Assembly (NCBI GenBank): GCA_013399695.1
Contig: VXAU01002492.1
Span: 175,212 to 239,211, forward strand
Direction of reading: 5' to 3'
Length of the DNA: 64,000 bases
From: Formicarius rufipectus
Lineage: Eukaryota; Chordata; Aves; Passeriformes; Formicariidae
The notes beneath the pieces are model-generated. The model searched no databases, was not told the DNA's origin, and was given only the letters and a program-made list of their open reading frames with translations. How positions within the stretch are numbered: the stretch's first letter is position 1; the number at the start of each line of letters is the position of its first letter. Shown here one piece after another: positions 49,401 to 61,789 of the stretch. The translations under genes and the position numbers were made by a program.

Positions 49401-50710
49401 AAACATTAAAGGTCTAAATATTGAAGAAACTCTTGCATTTTCGTACCTGCATGTACATTCCTGCATGTGTGTATTTCCTCAGTGCAAGTGCAGGGATTCC
49501 ATCAGCAATATCCAATGCAAAGACTACCCCTGTGTTTAAAAGAGTCCCTTAGCTTTGACACAAGCTTAGGAACCCACTTAATAACCTAAAGAACTGTTCA
49601 GAAGTGTTTAATTGTACAGAGTAGCAGTGCATGACTAAGCTTAAAAAAATAAAGTGGTATATCTTTGTTCAGTGAATTACTCTGTGTGTAGGGTGAAGAA
49701 AGAGAGAGGTGGCGTCTGTTACTAGTGCTGCTGAAATAAATAATACCTTAGATATCTACTTTTGATTTTCCAAGGAGCCATAAGCAGATTGCCACGAGTA
49801 ATATATCAAAATGAACTCAGACTATAGATTTGCACTTGCATTGGCAGGATCCTCTGCCAAGCACAACGTGTAATTCACTGCAATAGTGTAACATTTCCCA
49901 TCTCATTTCCCTTCCTTTGAAATTTCAGGTGCTTGGCCAGAGGAAAGGATGTGTGGATAATGCTTTAATGCCTTCCTGTGTTACAGCTAACTGCAGGTGA
50001 CGTAACAGTCCCTTAAAATCACTGTCAGTCGGGGAAATGTTAGTGCAGCTCCGCGGAGGAATTGCGACCTGCAGCGGTGCCTGGGCCACGGAGGCTGCTG
50101 CCTCCAGGCACTGCCAGCGCCTCTCCCGGGGCAGGGGGATGTGCTGCATCACAACATTCCCTCCCTCCTGATGCAGCCTGGTCTGCACAGCACACTGCAG
50201 GCTGCCTGGCTGCAGCTGAGGCAGGGGCAGAGGTCTCCATCTCATCTCCCAACATATGTGAATAGAGCCACGCCAGGCTGCCATGGTTGGGTACTAGAGG
50301 TCCACCAGAGATTTTGAGAAGTTTCCTGTCCCTAATTGCCTGTTTTCTCCCCTTCTCCAGAAGTTATTCTTCACTCTGTTTTGTTGATTCAGCCATTTCT
50401 CTGACTGCTCTCTGAAGCATCTAGTCAAACTTCATATGCTTTTTGTCAGCACTCCTGTTTCCAAAACTTCCTGTTGTTGTCCTGTGGTTCCTGGGTTCTT
50501 TAGCTGTGCAATGATCTGGGTTAAGGAGCTTGAAGGAAAAGACTCCTTGGAACAGGGTTTTGTTGAAAATTGTTTTGTTAACCCACGTTTCACTACCTTG
50601 CAGTGTTGCTTGCCAATAACACAACTGCAGGGACTGCAGTGAAGAAGGAATGGGAATGGAGATGAATTATTTGAAATGTGTAGCTNGGTAGAATAATAGC
50701 ATGAGCAATG
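46480..50710. other. Inferred intron 1, unique part
   Basis: AT-rich with TA and GT dinucleotide patches (46.8 and 47.4-47.7 kb). A stretch at 47.70-48.03 kb contains scattered CpGs and looks unique, and a mildly GC-rich patch lies at 50.04-50.24 kb. No coding exon is recognised. Confidence 0.5.
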
Positions 50711-50808
50711 CCCTAACCCAGCTCTGTCAAAACGATTTGGCTTTAAAAACACCTTACTATTAAAGGCGTTTAACTTAACAAGATCATTTTGACAGAACTG
50801 GGTTAGGG
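50711..50808. repeat. 98-bp imperfect inverted repeat (hairpin)
   Basis: Left arm starts CCCTAACCCAGCTCTGTC; the right end, reverse complemented, starts CCCTAACCCAGTTCTGTC. The outer 22 bases pair with one mismatch, and weaker pairing continues inward to a loop around TTACTATTAAA. The structure suits a small non-autonomous DNA transposon (MITE) or a microRNA-like foldback. It begins 25 bases after an isolated N at 50686. Confidence 0.85.
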
Positions 50809-51309
50809 AGTGACTGCACACACAGTTCTGCTGGCAGATAAGAGGCAGCAAAGTCTAGCCAGGGCATGCAAGTGGCACTTTGCAGTGGGCACTGTGGGCA
50901 GGATCTGAGCTGCTGCCGTGGCAGTGTGTCTGATTACAGCCCCAGTCCCTCTGATCTCCTGCTCAGGTGGAGAATTGCTTCTTAATTTTAATTTTTGGGG
51001 AGTACATAAGTGAGCTTTACACAGATGAATAATCCACTGAGGACTAGGAGTTGTTATTTATGGCAAGAAGTATTCACCCCTTTGCAACATGACAGTTCTG
51101 CCTTATCCAAGGTGTTTTAAATCAAGTTTGGGTACAATTTAATGGTTATGTACTGGAAATGGGGTGAGTGTAGAGCAAAGATACGAAGGTAAGGATGACA
51201 TGATTGTTTGTTGGTTATGGTATCTTGAGAGTCTTATTCTGGTGGACTTTGGATTTGTTCCACTCTAATGGCAAATGAAAACCTTATCACAGTTCTCAGA
51301 AGTGTGAAG

Positions 51310-51723
51310 AATGGAACCCCTCTGCTGGGAGGAAAGGCTGAGAGAGCTGGGCTTGTTCAGCCTGGAGAAGGTCTCAGGGTTTCCTGAGCACTTCCAGTAT
51401 GTGAAAGGAACCTACAGGAAATATGGGGAGAGGTTCTTGACAAGGGCCTGGAGGGACAGAACAAGGGGAATGGCTTCAAACTGCCAGAGGGCAGGGATAG
51501 AGGGGATATTGGGAAGGGATTCCTGGCTGGGAGGGTGGGCAGGCCCTGGCACAGGTTGGGCAGAGAAGCTGTGGCTGCCCCATCTCTGGGAGTGTCCAAG
51601 GCCATGTTGGACAGGGCGTGGAGCAACCTGGGCTGGTGGAAGGTGTCCCTGCCCATGGCAGGGGGTGGGACAGGATGAGCTTTGAGGTGCCTTCCAAGAC
51701 AAATCACCCTGTGATTCTATGAA
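51310..51723 (+). mobile_element. CR1 LINE fragment in intron 1
   Basis: GCTGAGAGAGCTGGGCTTG, TTCAGCCTGGAGAAGG, then the common tail, ending CCCTGTGATTCTATGA. It lies in the sense orientation relative to CDH8. Frames of 60-124 codons in it are by-products. Confidence 0.9.
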
Positions 51724-51784
51724 GAAGAGTAAGAAGAATTCCTACAGGTGGGACTGGAGCATTAAGACCTCTTTTTTTTTTTTT

Positions 51785-51815
51785 NNNNNNNNNNNNNNNN
51801 NNNNNNNNNNNNNNN
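51785..51815. other. Assembly gap (31 N) inside a poly-T tract
   Basis: Thirty-one Ns flanked on both sides by Ts, so the gap probably hides a homopolymer of unknown length. Confidence 0.97.
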
Positions 51816-54027
51816 TTTTTTTACTGAAATCTTATGGACTTAAGACTCTGTTGTGCTTCCAGATGGGGATCAGTGAGGGAAATGTAAAGGTTCTTATCAT
51901 GGTGGGAAGGCTTTGCATTGTGGTGCTGCTGCTGTTGGGACAGGACCCTGTCTGCATCCTTGAGAAATGGGACTAGGAAGCATAACTTGTGTTTTACCTA
52001 CAGAGGTAAAAGTAAACCTAAAACGTTTAAGGAACAAGAACAACACTGTGATAAAAACAAACCCAAAAGATATGCAATATACTGTGAGGACAAAAATCCA
52101 AGGAGATGAGAAATGGCCATAGGCAAAGAAATCCATAAAAGAGTAAATGTAGCATTAATAAGGAATTTTCTTGGATGATACCACAGGAAATACTAAATGG
52201 TACCAAAGTTCTATACCAGTGTACAGGCAGTCATAAGGGATCCCACTTTTGCTGACCTATTGACAGGGGAAATACAAAACCTGATCCTGAGCTGTGGAAA
52301 ACCTGTGATAGTGCAAAGAGAAACTCATTTTTTGCCTAATGAAGTTCAAATAAAGGAAGCCTCAAAATGTACATTATTTTTCAAGGACAGCTGCTTAACC
52401 TTCCTGTTTTATTCTTCTAACCTATATGAAAACGTACCTACAGCTCTCCTTTGCAGGACTAAGGATCCTGATTTCTGGCAGACATTAAATTAAATTAGTT
52501 CTTCTGGACCCCAAAGCCCTTGTGGGTGGCTGGGTGGAATTTCAAGGCTCTGAAGGAATCACACAGAGTGAACTGGAACTCCCTAGGTGGTCAGTAAATG
52601 AACACCTCTCATCAATTATTAGAAGTTGCTTGTATTGTAAAATGGATTTCCTTATACTGAATTAGCATCAGAGGTAGAAATTGTGTATTTAATGTACAAA
52701 ATCTAATGGATCCTGAAAATTCTATGGAAAGAAAAAGTAGGCAAAACCCATCTACTCTTGTGTGGTATCTCCAGTGTGACTTATTTAAAGAAACCAGTAC
52801 TCCAGGGTTTTTTTACCTTGCTACCAGTTGTTTGGGAACTGATGAAATCCACCCTCATGAAACAGTGAGGACAGAGGGCTCAGCTGCTGCGTATCAACAC
52901 TGCAAATGAATGAAGAACAGACTTGGTTGCAATTCTTAAGGCAACTCTCCAGGTCTCTTGTGAGATAAAACACTAGAGTGGTTCTAAAAATCTCTTAAAC
53001 AAAGATTATGGTGTAAATCAGTGCACTGGGATTGTAATAAAGTGGTTTATTTGACCAGATGAATATTTTGTGGTTTGAAAACAAAACCAAAAAAAATTAA
53101 AGGTTTTTATGATCTTACTTTGCTTCTTTTGCAATAAATAGTTTATATCTTCTCCTACTTTAGTTAACTTTATCAATTCTCTTAACAAATCTACTGCATT
53201 CCAGTGTTCACCTTTTAAAGCTACGAGATGTTTTTAAAATAATTGAAGCAAAATGAGCTAAATCAGAAGTGTTCCAACATCATAAAGCTCTCCACTACTC
53301 ATGCACAAAATGAGAACTGCTCTAAGTGTCTGCTGCCATACCTGGCTCTGACAGGGATTGGACCTGTAACCTGCATGGATTTTCAGTTTCAGAAGAATTT
53401 CTAATGCATATTACATTAATTTCTGAAGTTGGTGTGCAAAAACTGTAAGGTTCTAAACTTCTGCTTTGTGGAAATCACTTGCTGTGTTGGACTTGTTCAA
53501 GACTTCTGCACTCCATGGCCTGGAGTTTTATTAGTAATGCTCCAAGATTCAAGTCTCCGTGAAGAGAATAATATTTTTCTAAAACTCTATCAGCTCCTAC
53601 AGTAAGTGGAAAACAAACCACTCAGCTTTGTCTGTCCTTCTCTATAGACTGTTCAAGGAGAACCAAATTTATGAATACAATCTTAAGTTCTTGAAACATA
53701 AGGCAGTTATTTGAATCTTTGCTACATAACATAGTGTCACATTTTCTTCCATCTATTTGCTACATTAAAGGAATTCTTTATATTTTAAATATCACTTTCC
53801 CCTCTCAGGGATGAGTGGAAAACTAAAGCTGATTTGTAAACAGCTTTGCTGGATTAAAGTTGATCTGTAGTTGTGTATATTGTACAGTGTACAGGGAAAC
53901 CACTTGGAACAACTGTGGAGTTTTGTTAAAGAAGAGAGCCCAAAGCCATTTGAACATGTGGAAACTCAAAGCAAAAAATGCACTTTTATCAACACCAGCA
54001 AAATCTTTCTGAAGATGGAGTAGTAGG

Positions 54028-54489
54028 GAAGACATGGAGCAAGTCCTGAGGAGGCACCAGGATGGTCAGAGGATGGAGGCCCTCTGCTGGGAGGAAAGGT
54101 TGGGAGAGTTGGGATTGTCCAGCCTGGAGAAGAGAAGGTCTCAGGGTTTCCTGAGCACTTCCAGTATCTGATGGGAGCCTACAGGAAGTATGGAGAGAGG
54201 CTCTTGACAAGGACCTCGAGGGACAGGACAAGGGGAATGGTTTCAAACTGACAGAGAGTGGGGTTAGATGGGATATTGGGAAGGGATTCCTGGCTGTGAG
54301 GCTGGGCAGGCCCTGGCACAGGTTGGGCAGAGAAGCTGTGGCTGCCCCATCCCTGGGAGTGTCCAAGGCCAGGTTGGATGAGGTTTGGAGCAACTTGGGC
54401 TGGTGGAAGGTGTCCCTGCCCATGGCAGGGGGGGGGATGAGATGAGCTTTGACATCCCTTCCAACCCTCCTCATTCTGTGTTTCTATGG
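54028..54489 (+). mobile_element. CR1 LINE fragment in intron 1
   Basis: AGGATGGAGGCCCTCTGCTG, CAGCCTGGAGAAGAGAAGG and the usual tail, ending CATTCTGTGTTTCTATGG. It closely resembles the copy at 51.3 kb. Confidence 0.9.
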
Positions 54490-55684
54490 AATGCATTCTT
54501 TGAGGTTCCTGTGCTTTTCCTCTTTTTGGTTGTTTATCAAAAGGTAGATGTGGCTTCACTGGAGTAATTTTGCTGTCATTCCATAGTCACCACTTCTTTA
54601 GACCCTGGCATAATATAAGAGGAGAAAATGCTACAGAAGATACTATCAAAGCAGACCTGCTAGTCTTCTTTGATTGCCAGGTCTGCCCTTACATAAGGTT
54701 TTTTAATAAGCAGCCTGATTCAGTAGCCATACCAGTTTCTCCTACACATCTAATGCAGAAGATTGCATTTTAACTCCCAGGCACTTCTTGATTTTCCAAT
54801 TAGCAAATACAAAAATTGCAGGGCCAGGTATATAATAATGCCTTCCATAAACTCCCAACCACATACGTGCTCCTCCGCTCCCAAGAATGGAGAAGAAAAG
54901 CAATTTCTCCACTCGGTAAAGAAATCTGGGGGCAATACTCTCTCCATGCATTGCCCAAAGTTGATGCCATGATTCACTGACAGAGCTGTGAATCCCAAAT
55001 GAGTCTGTCTGGTTCTCAAACAACCCTGTAATGCTCCTGCAGTCCAGGCTGAACTGGAGAGAAGTTTATCCAGCTCTGTTGTTACACACTGATCACAGTC
55101 CCGTGCAGAACCACTACGTCCCAAAGGCCCAGAGGATCGTCTTCCTTTGCCCTGCACTCTCCCAGCACTCTCCCAACTTTCCTGAGACTCCCCCAGCTTT
55201 TGCTCTGTGAGCTTGTGTACCTGTGCTCTTCACAGGCTTATTCCAGGGAGATCTCATGACATAGGATGTGCATCACTAATATTTTTGATGTGGTTCTGAC
55301 TCGTTTGCCTTAGAGGTATTGCTGAACACAGAGCTACTTGTGAGGACACTCCAGTCACAGTGAATCTCATGCATTAGTGTGAGTGGCTGGGACCTAAATT
55401 TGATTGGAGTAAGTGAAGAGTAACAAGCAGGAAGTCTGGGGGAGGAACCGAGGAGGGCTGCACTGAAATGAACTTTTGTGTTTGCCAAGGATTGAAGAGT
55501 GGCAGGCTGAAACCCAAATAGCCTGGTCTTCCTCTACACAGAAATGTTTCAGTTAGCATCATGTTGTTTTATCTTATTTATTTCATCTCATCTCTTCCAG
55601 AAGGCAGCCTGTGTAGATTAATTAGGAACTGTTTTCAAAATGCTTGAATATTAAAAGAAGTGAATTACTTTATTAACAGGACCA

Positions 55685-55710
55685 AATAATAATAATAATA
55701 CAATAATAAT
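55685..55710 (+). repeat. AAT microsatellite
   Basis: Interrupted run of AAT trinucleotides in inferred intron 1. Confidence 0.9.
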
Positions 55711-57561
55711 AGAACTATACCAACTTGCACTGGAAGAGTGAGAAAGTCAGTCATGGTCCACTTTGTCTCTTTTTAAGGTTTGGACAGAGGGAAGTGTCAA
55801 ATACTATTCTGTTTCTGGGGTGACTAAATTTCTGGGTCAAAAATCACTTTGCACACAACTCAGCTACAGAAAATTGCACTTAAGTTGGAGTTTCAGTTTT
55901 GAATCTTACCCTGGATGTTGTTTAATGATGATGACTCATACTCTGTTTCAAAGTGGTTCTATTTCTCCTGTATTTTGATTCCTGTTGCACTGAAGAAATC
56001 AGAGAAACATGTCCCCTGGCTGGCACACCCCCCCACACACCCAGTCAGGAATGAACACGGATCCCATATGAGCAAACTCAACCACTTTCACTGGGCATTT
56101 GGCTTTTTCTCTCTTTTCATACCATCTCCCACCAGGAAATCTCTTTTTAACATGTTCCAGAAAGCAGTAAACTCCATTTAATTCCCTTGACTAAAGAGGG
56201 TTTTCAGGGGGTGAATTGACTGACCGTTCCCGTCGAGCCATGAGATTGTTTCTTTGTTGCTCACCCTTTTCTGGGATGGAGAGAATGATGAGAGATCAAA
56301 GGCATCTCCTGCTTCCTTCACATTTTCCTCAACATTTCCTTACAAGAGCTGGCTGTATCCTCTGATTTCTTTATTTCCACCTCAGCTGGCAAGGAGGCTG
56401 TAAGTTCTGTGGGTAATGGATGTTCCCCTCATCCTGCATGCATTGTCCAGGCCCTGCACCATTAGCTCACCATCCTTCCGTGCTGCTTGACATATTGAGC
56501 TTCACTTTCTTCTCCTCTTTTAACAAGACAAGTTTCTCACAGTTTCAGATTCTCATGCAACAGATTTCACAGTTGCTTTGGCAATTACTGAATTATAAAA
56601 AAATAAAATACTTTTTACCTTGTTTGCTTTTAAAATATCAGCTGACTTTTACTGGCGTTCTACATGGTTACAGATAGTTTCTGCCATGAGTGTGTATGAA
56701 CCTAAAGAAAGAAAAACAAACCCCCACTATCAGAAAAAAAACCTAAGCCCTCAGGATTTTCACAGACATGCAACACTAAGAATTAATTTTAAATGGGAAA
56801 AAAACCAACCTCAGACACAGTGTAAGCTTAAGAATAGACATCTCTACCTCTCTTGGATTTAATGGGAGATGGTTTGGATATGAATCAGTCTAAGAAAATA
56901 TATCAGAAATCTTTTGACACATTCCAGCCTCTTTAAGCAGCTGTAACGCAACCCTTCTCCCTGAGCTTTCCAGGTGATCCATGGCTGCCCTTCAGCTTTT
57001 GCCCATCACTCTGGCTTCAGCCCTGCTGTGTTAACTTGTCTTTTCACTGGGATGAAACCTGATGTGACCTGCTGATACATGAAAGGGTGGGCAGAGAGAG
57101 AAAGACAAAATGCTCCCAAATGTCTGTCAAGGGAAATGCCTTTGAAGTAAAACATGACTGTGTGTTTCCTCTGAAAGAGAGACAGTGAGACCTGTAGTGC
57201 AGATGTGCAGAAATGAGCTTCCTTAGGGTCTGGTGGTGGTCTGCTTTGGGGGTAAGGATTTCCCAGAGGACTTCCCAGTGTTGTTCTTCTCTTGGGCTGG
57301 GCAGGTTTGGCTGGGCAATGTTGCTGCTGCGGCAAGGGCATGACTAAATTGGCATTGCTGGATTGCTGGAGCCTTGGACACTTAGGAGAAGTTGGGTGGG
57401 TGTTTGTTTCTTGTGGAGGAAAGGAGACTAAGAATGCAAGAGCATTGTTTTGTTTGGCTTATTCGACTCGGTGGGTGTTTATGAGTGGCCACATTAACTT
57501 GCAAGCTATCAGGAAGGTCAGGAACTTCTTTAGACCCTAAGACTAACTGCAGGGGAAATCC

Positions 57562-57690
57562 CAGAAAGGTTGGGGTTGGAAAGGACCTTACACATCATCT
57601 CATTCCAAGCCCTTGCCATGGGCAGGGACACCTGTCACTAGCCCAGGTTGCTCCAAGTCCTGTCCAGCCTGGCCCTGGACTCTTCCAGTT
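57562..57690 (-). mobile_element. CR1 LINE fragment, very short
   Basis: Reversed tail: GAAAGGTTGGGGTTGGAAAG, then GCCATGGGCAGGGACACCTG and TTGCTCCAAGTCCTGTCC. It ends about 250 bases before the CDH8 exon 2 acceptor. Confidence 0.8.
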
Positions 57691-57938
57691 CTCAGTCCTA
57701 AATGTTTTTTTAGGTGTCATAATTCATCTGGGTCTTCTCTTGCTGTTCTAGACACTGAAAGAATTCACAGAATCACTTAATTAAGTTTTAGGCCATTTAA
57801 TATGCAATAATACTTTGAACCACAAATTTAAAACCCACCATGTCTTGTTTATGATGTAAAAGTAAATAAGATGCTTCAGAACACTTTCCTAAGCTCTTCA
57901 TTCACTGATTTGACCATTTTTTTTCTTTCCCCCACCAG

Positions 57939-58133
57939 GAATCTTTAATGACCGGAAAACTCAATGGATCATGTTTTTATCAGCTAAGCTATTTTTACAT
58001 GGACTGTGCTGTAAACACATGGAGGAGCTGTAAGTAAATGTTCTGTACTGCATGATGAGTTGGATTGCTACAGCCTGGAGGAAAGCAAACCAATAATTTC
58101 ATTTCTGTGGTGGTTTGCATAGCTGGTGGTACA
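57939..58133 (+). other. CDH8: CDH8 exon 2, 5' UTR part
   Basis: The bases before 57939 are a long pyrimidine tract ending CCCCCACCAG, a textbook splice acceptor, and no comparable acceptor lies closer to the start codon. I therefore take the exon to run 57939-58385, with 195 bases of untranslated leader. The leader contains several ATGs upstream of the cadherin start, all out of frame with it or closed by stops before it. Transcript evidence would settle whether this acceptor is the main one. Confidence 0.75.
57948..58096 (+). promoter_or_regulatory. Cluster of upstream ORFs in the CDH8 leader
   Basis: Five short ATG-initiated frames precede the cadherin ATG in the exon: 57948-58037 (29 codons plus stop), 57964-57987, 57971-58033, 58038-58055 and 58052-58096. 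All close before 58134. Upstream ORFs usually lower translation of the main frame, so CDH8 may be translationally restrained; that effect is inference, but the ATGs and stops are read directly. Confidence 0.6.
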
Positions 58134-58385
58134 ATGCCAGAAAGACTAACGGAAATGCTCATGGATACGTGGACTCCATTAATAATATTATGGATTACTG
58201 TCCTTCCTTCCATTTATATGGCTCCAATGAATCAATCTCAAGTACTACCAAGTGGATCCAGTACAGGACTAAAAAGGCTAAATGAAGAGCAAAGAGTTTT
58301 GAACCGTTCCAAGAGAGGCTGGGTTTGGAATCAAATGTTTGTGTTGGAAGAATTCTCTGGACCTGAACCAATTCTTGTTGGCCGG
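58134..58385 (+). CDS. CDH8: Cadherin-8, first coding exon (partial gene)
   Basis: Encodes residues 1-84 of cadherin-8, a type II classical cadherin: a single-pass, calcium-dependent homophilic adhesion protein of neuronal membranes and synapses. The exon reads MPERLTEML at its start, a hydrophobic signal-peptide core at about residues 14-28, then a short prodomain ending in the furin site RSKR (residues 58-61). The mature protein begins GWVWNQMFVLEEF; its Trp2 and Trp4 are the two tryptophans that swap between partners in type II cadherins. From memory the stretch RSKRGWVWNQMFVLEEFSGP is the CDH8 version, not CDH6, CDH12 or CDH18, which differ here. The ATG has A at -3. The frame ends GTT GGC CGG and the next bases are GTAAGG, a strong donor giving a phase-0 junction after VGR, the expected position in this family. 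EC1-EC5, transmembrane and catenin-binding exons are not in the window, so the gene is partial only because the window ends. Confidence 0.96.
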
Positions 58386-58887
58386 GTAAGGCAAGATTGG
58401 CTTTCTTTTTTGCTTCCTCTGAATATATAAATATATGACATGAGAAGATCTCCAGCCACTTAGGCTCTTCTGAGGACCTCAAGTCTGAGGTGCTTTGGGA
58501 TTCCAAAATTCATCTCTGATAGTCATACATTTGTGCTTTGAATGTGCCTCATTTTAATGAAGTGGCTTCCTAGTTAGCTAACCTGCTATTTTCAACAAAA
58601 TTATGCATACTCCATTTGTCAAAAAACCCCCACAGGCATGTACAGATCCCTTCTTCTATATCATTAGTCACCACTCCTCACCTCCGACAGCTGAAGATTT
58701 TTACCAAAGCTGCCTTTTGCAATATGTTCCTATGCATTCCAGAGTTGTTACATCTATAGGTCATTTTCTGTCTCCACTCTGAAGAAACAAGTTATTTATG
58801 CTCTGAGAACTTTTAAAAACAAAAACCAAAAAGGGAAACGTGGTATTGGCAGCAAATTACAAGGTCCTGGTTTATAAGGTGTGCAGA

Positions 58888-58937
58888 CATACTATATATA
58901 ATATTATAGCCATATTATATATAATATTATAGCCACG
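58888..58937 (+). repeat. AT-rich tandem duplication, two units of about 23 bp
   Basis: TATATATAATATTATAGCCA occurs twice in a row with slight variation at its start (ACTATATA and ATTATATA). Confidence 0.75.
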
Positions 58938-61789
58938 GATTTTGTAATTTGCTTTCATAGTTAGGAAGACAATACAGGGAAAATGATTGTGCTTTTTGTG
59001 TGTACTGGTTTGGCTTTTGCTTTAAACCTTTGCTTGTTGCCATGCATTAGTTTATTCCGTAGCTCAGTGTGTTACCTCCAGCCAGTGAATCAGCCTTGCT
59101 CTTACAAGAGATTCTGAGCCATCTGTATCCATCAGGGATGAATTATCCTTAGAATTATTCTTAGAAAAGGATGATCTGTTCCTCAATGCATATTTGGTAG
59201 TGAGCAGGTATAAATACCTGAACTTCTTATTGCTGAAGCTTACTGCCCTTTGAATAACCAGGTATGTTATTGTCATATTAGCTGGCTACTCAAATTGAGT
59301 ACAAACATCTAGACAACCAAAATTATGGATAGCAGTTAATTTCCTGATATTTTTGGAAGTTCTATGGATGAATGAACAGTATATGTCATAATATAGGGAC
59401 TGTCAATAGTCATCCCTGTTATTGAAGAGAACACAGATCAAGTGCATGCCCAGATTTTCCGTATTGTAACCACTTTCTAATCAAAGCTTCAGGTCAGAAG
59501 GTATAATGAGCTTTGTGCCCAGTGACCTTTGGTGCTGTGTCAATTTGCATTTATATCAGGTGTTTTGTATCTGTTCTCATTTATTTCTCTGTGGTGAGTA
59601 ACAGATCTCAATTTCAGAGAGACAGCAATGTGCTTACTTCGGATCTTAAAATGTTTTATTCAACTCATTCTTTTTGACATGTTTTAGTTGAGCCTTTAAA
59701 AGGACTATAAGTAGCTGAGGAGAATCCTGAGTTTGTACTCTGTAGTGCTTTGATTTTCAGGGCATATCCAGGTCTCAATATTTTTACCATATTAGGGTTT
59801 TTGGTGGCTATAGTATCCTAAATTGTGAGTCATTAGTGAATAGAATTGGGTAGGTTAAACTAAGCCAAACCAATGAAGACAATATCTCCTCTTCTGCTGG
59901 CATTTTGAATAGAATTAGCTACTCTAAAATGCTGTGACTATCTATTTTTTGAGGCTGCTGCATAATTAAAACACTGCATGATATAGATGAAAATGAGCAA
60001 AAAGTGAAGTTGCTTCCCATAGGGAGAAATCCTAGATTTAGTCATTAAAATATTCTTGCAGTTCTTCTCTGTATTTTTTCCTGCTCTCTGGAAAAATCAC
60101 CCGTATTTCTGACTTTTTTTTCCGTTTTGTTCCCTGAGACTGAGGAGTGCAGTGAGTGCTTTCAGACTTGGTGGGAGCAGAGGTGCTCCACAGCTCTCAG
60201 AGCTGCCCTTAATCCTTCCTGACTGTGCAGCAGCAACACCCCCAATTACAGCTCTTGGCCCTCCTTCTTCCCCACACTTAACGGTGCACAGGATGGCACC
60301 AGCAAAATGTTTTCCTTCTCCACCAAGTTGGCCCGTGGTTTGTCCTCTGTCACCCTCATTGGTTTGTTATCCATGGCAATTTAAAAATAACCTGCTTTTC
60401 AGGGCTCACGGTAGATTTGCACTTTCCTGGCTCCTCCTCATCGCTTTTCTCTTTCTCTTCCTCCAGCCTGTCAGTTTTGCCCCCCTGGCACAGGATTTGG
60501 AAACCTGGGGTGTCTCCTTTGTTGTGTGACTTTCTTTATTGACTATTTTTTCTGCTCTTTGACTTACCTTGATTTTCTTTATATCTTTATTTATTCATTT
60601 TTGTTTTTGACAGTCTTTGAGTGAAGGACACTCAGTGAAATGTGATGTAGTGAAATATTGTAAAGAGGTTTAACATTGTGGAGAGAAAGATACCAAACCC
60701 GTGCCACCTCTTTGCCTCAGAACTGCTTGCATGTGCTTTTTACATGCTGAAAGTTCTAGTATAATCTCCAAACAAATTTTTTAATTGACAGTTAATTGCT
60801 TCAAAGGAAACATCCTTGAAGAAAATCTAATTATGTAGATTTCTGTTGCATTTTTTGTCTCCACACTGTAGAGGGTAGCTGGTACTTTTCATAGTCATGT
60901 ATGGTTTATACAAACATGTAATTAGGTGTTTTAGAGACTAAATACAAAAAACAAGTTTTGCACAAACAGACATAATACACACACAGAAGCAGAATTTGTT
61001 GTGTGTTCTCAAATGTGCCTTGAAAATTCAGCTAAGAACTGCTCAGAACAAATTTGATCCTTAAATAATGGTTTTCATGTTGGTGGGTGGAAAGGCACTG
61101 AGTAGAAGCCTTTGGTTCTCATGGAATCAAATGGAATATGTGAGCAAAATAAAACTGAAAATTGAGATGAATGATAATGAATACAGCCAGAACACAAACC
61201 ACTTTGCAAATAAAAGCCTGAATGTAGAGCCCATGTGTTCCTCCTGTTAGTTACAAAGATCTTGTACCGAAGTTTCTGGAGTGCAGAGCAAGTTTCTCAA
61301 AACAGGATTTATAGAGGTGTGTGGGATCTTTTATTAAGTTTTTCCAGGAGAAGCAGTTTCTGGGCATAAAGACTCTTCTTCAGAGTTATAGGGGTTGCAC
61401 TGCAACTGCACACATTTCAAAGATGCTTGTTCATTGCATGAACAACAGACTCAGAAATGCACTCCAAATTTATTTGTTCTAATAAATAATTTGGGGAACT
61501 AATAGGGGGGATTAATGTGACCACTTTTTAAAAGCGAGGTGTTTTCTTTTGAGAACTTGAGTAAAGGGCTGGAGCAAATGTTTCGCTTTCTTTCTTGAAC
61601 CGCTTAGAAAGAATTTGAACTTTATGCACTTCCAATGTCCATTTTAGCCATTATATTCAGTGGGATCAAACTCAAAATAAGCAGCTCTACTTGAGTTCAC
61701 ACATCTGTAAAGAAATGTATGAATACTTATCTCCTAGGGCGATTTCTGAATTTATTTCTCTATGAAATGCCACAAACATTGGGGATTTT

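Larger units (their letters stand above)
41154..57938 (+). other. CDH8: Inferred CDH8 intron 1
   Basis: The interval runs between the GTGAGT donor at 41154 and the CAG acceptor at 57937-57938. It holds the duplicated promoter segment and poly-T tracts (41.4-42.7 kb), three CR1 fragments, a 98-bp hairpin, a 16-bp inverted repeat and otherwise unique AT-rich DNA. I see no coding exon in it. The status as an intron depends on exon 1 being correctly placed. Confidence 0.5.

Noticed and set aside
52197..52493. 98-codon frame considered as a retroviral or processed-gene remnant
   Set aside because: No motif of gag, pol, env or any host protein was recognised, and there is no poly-A tail or flanking repeat.
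58065..58133. In-frame upstream extension of the cadherin frame
   Set aside because: No ATG occurs in it (it would need a TTG start), and the ATG at 58134 matches the known N-terminus of CDH8.
60152..60529. 125-codon frame with a hydrophobic C-terminal part
   Set aside because: No known domain and no splice or promoter context; it lies in CDH8 intron 2 and looks like chance.
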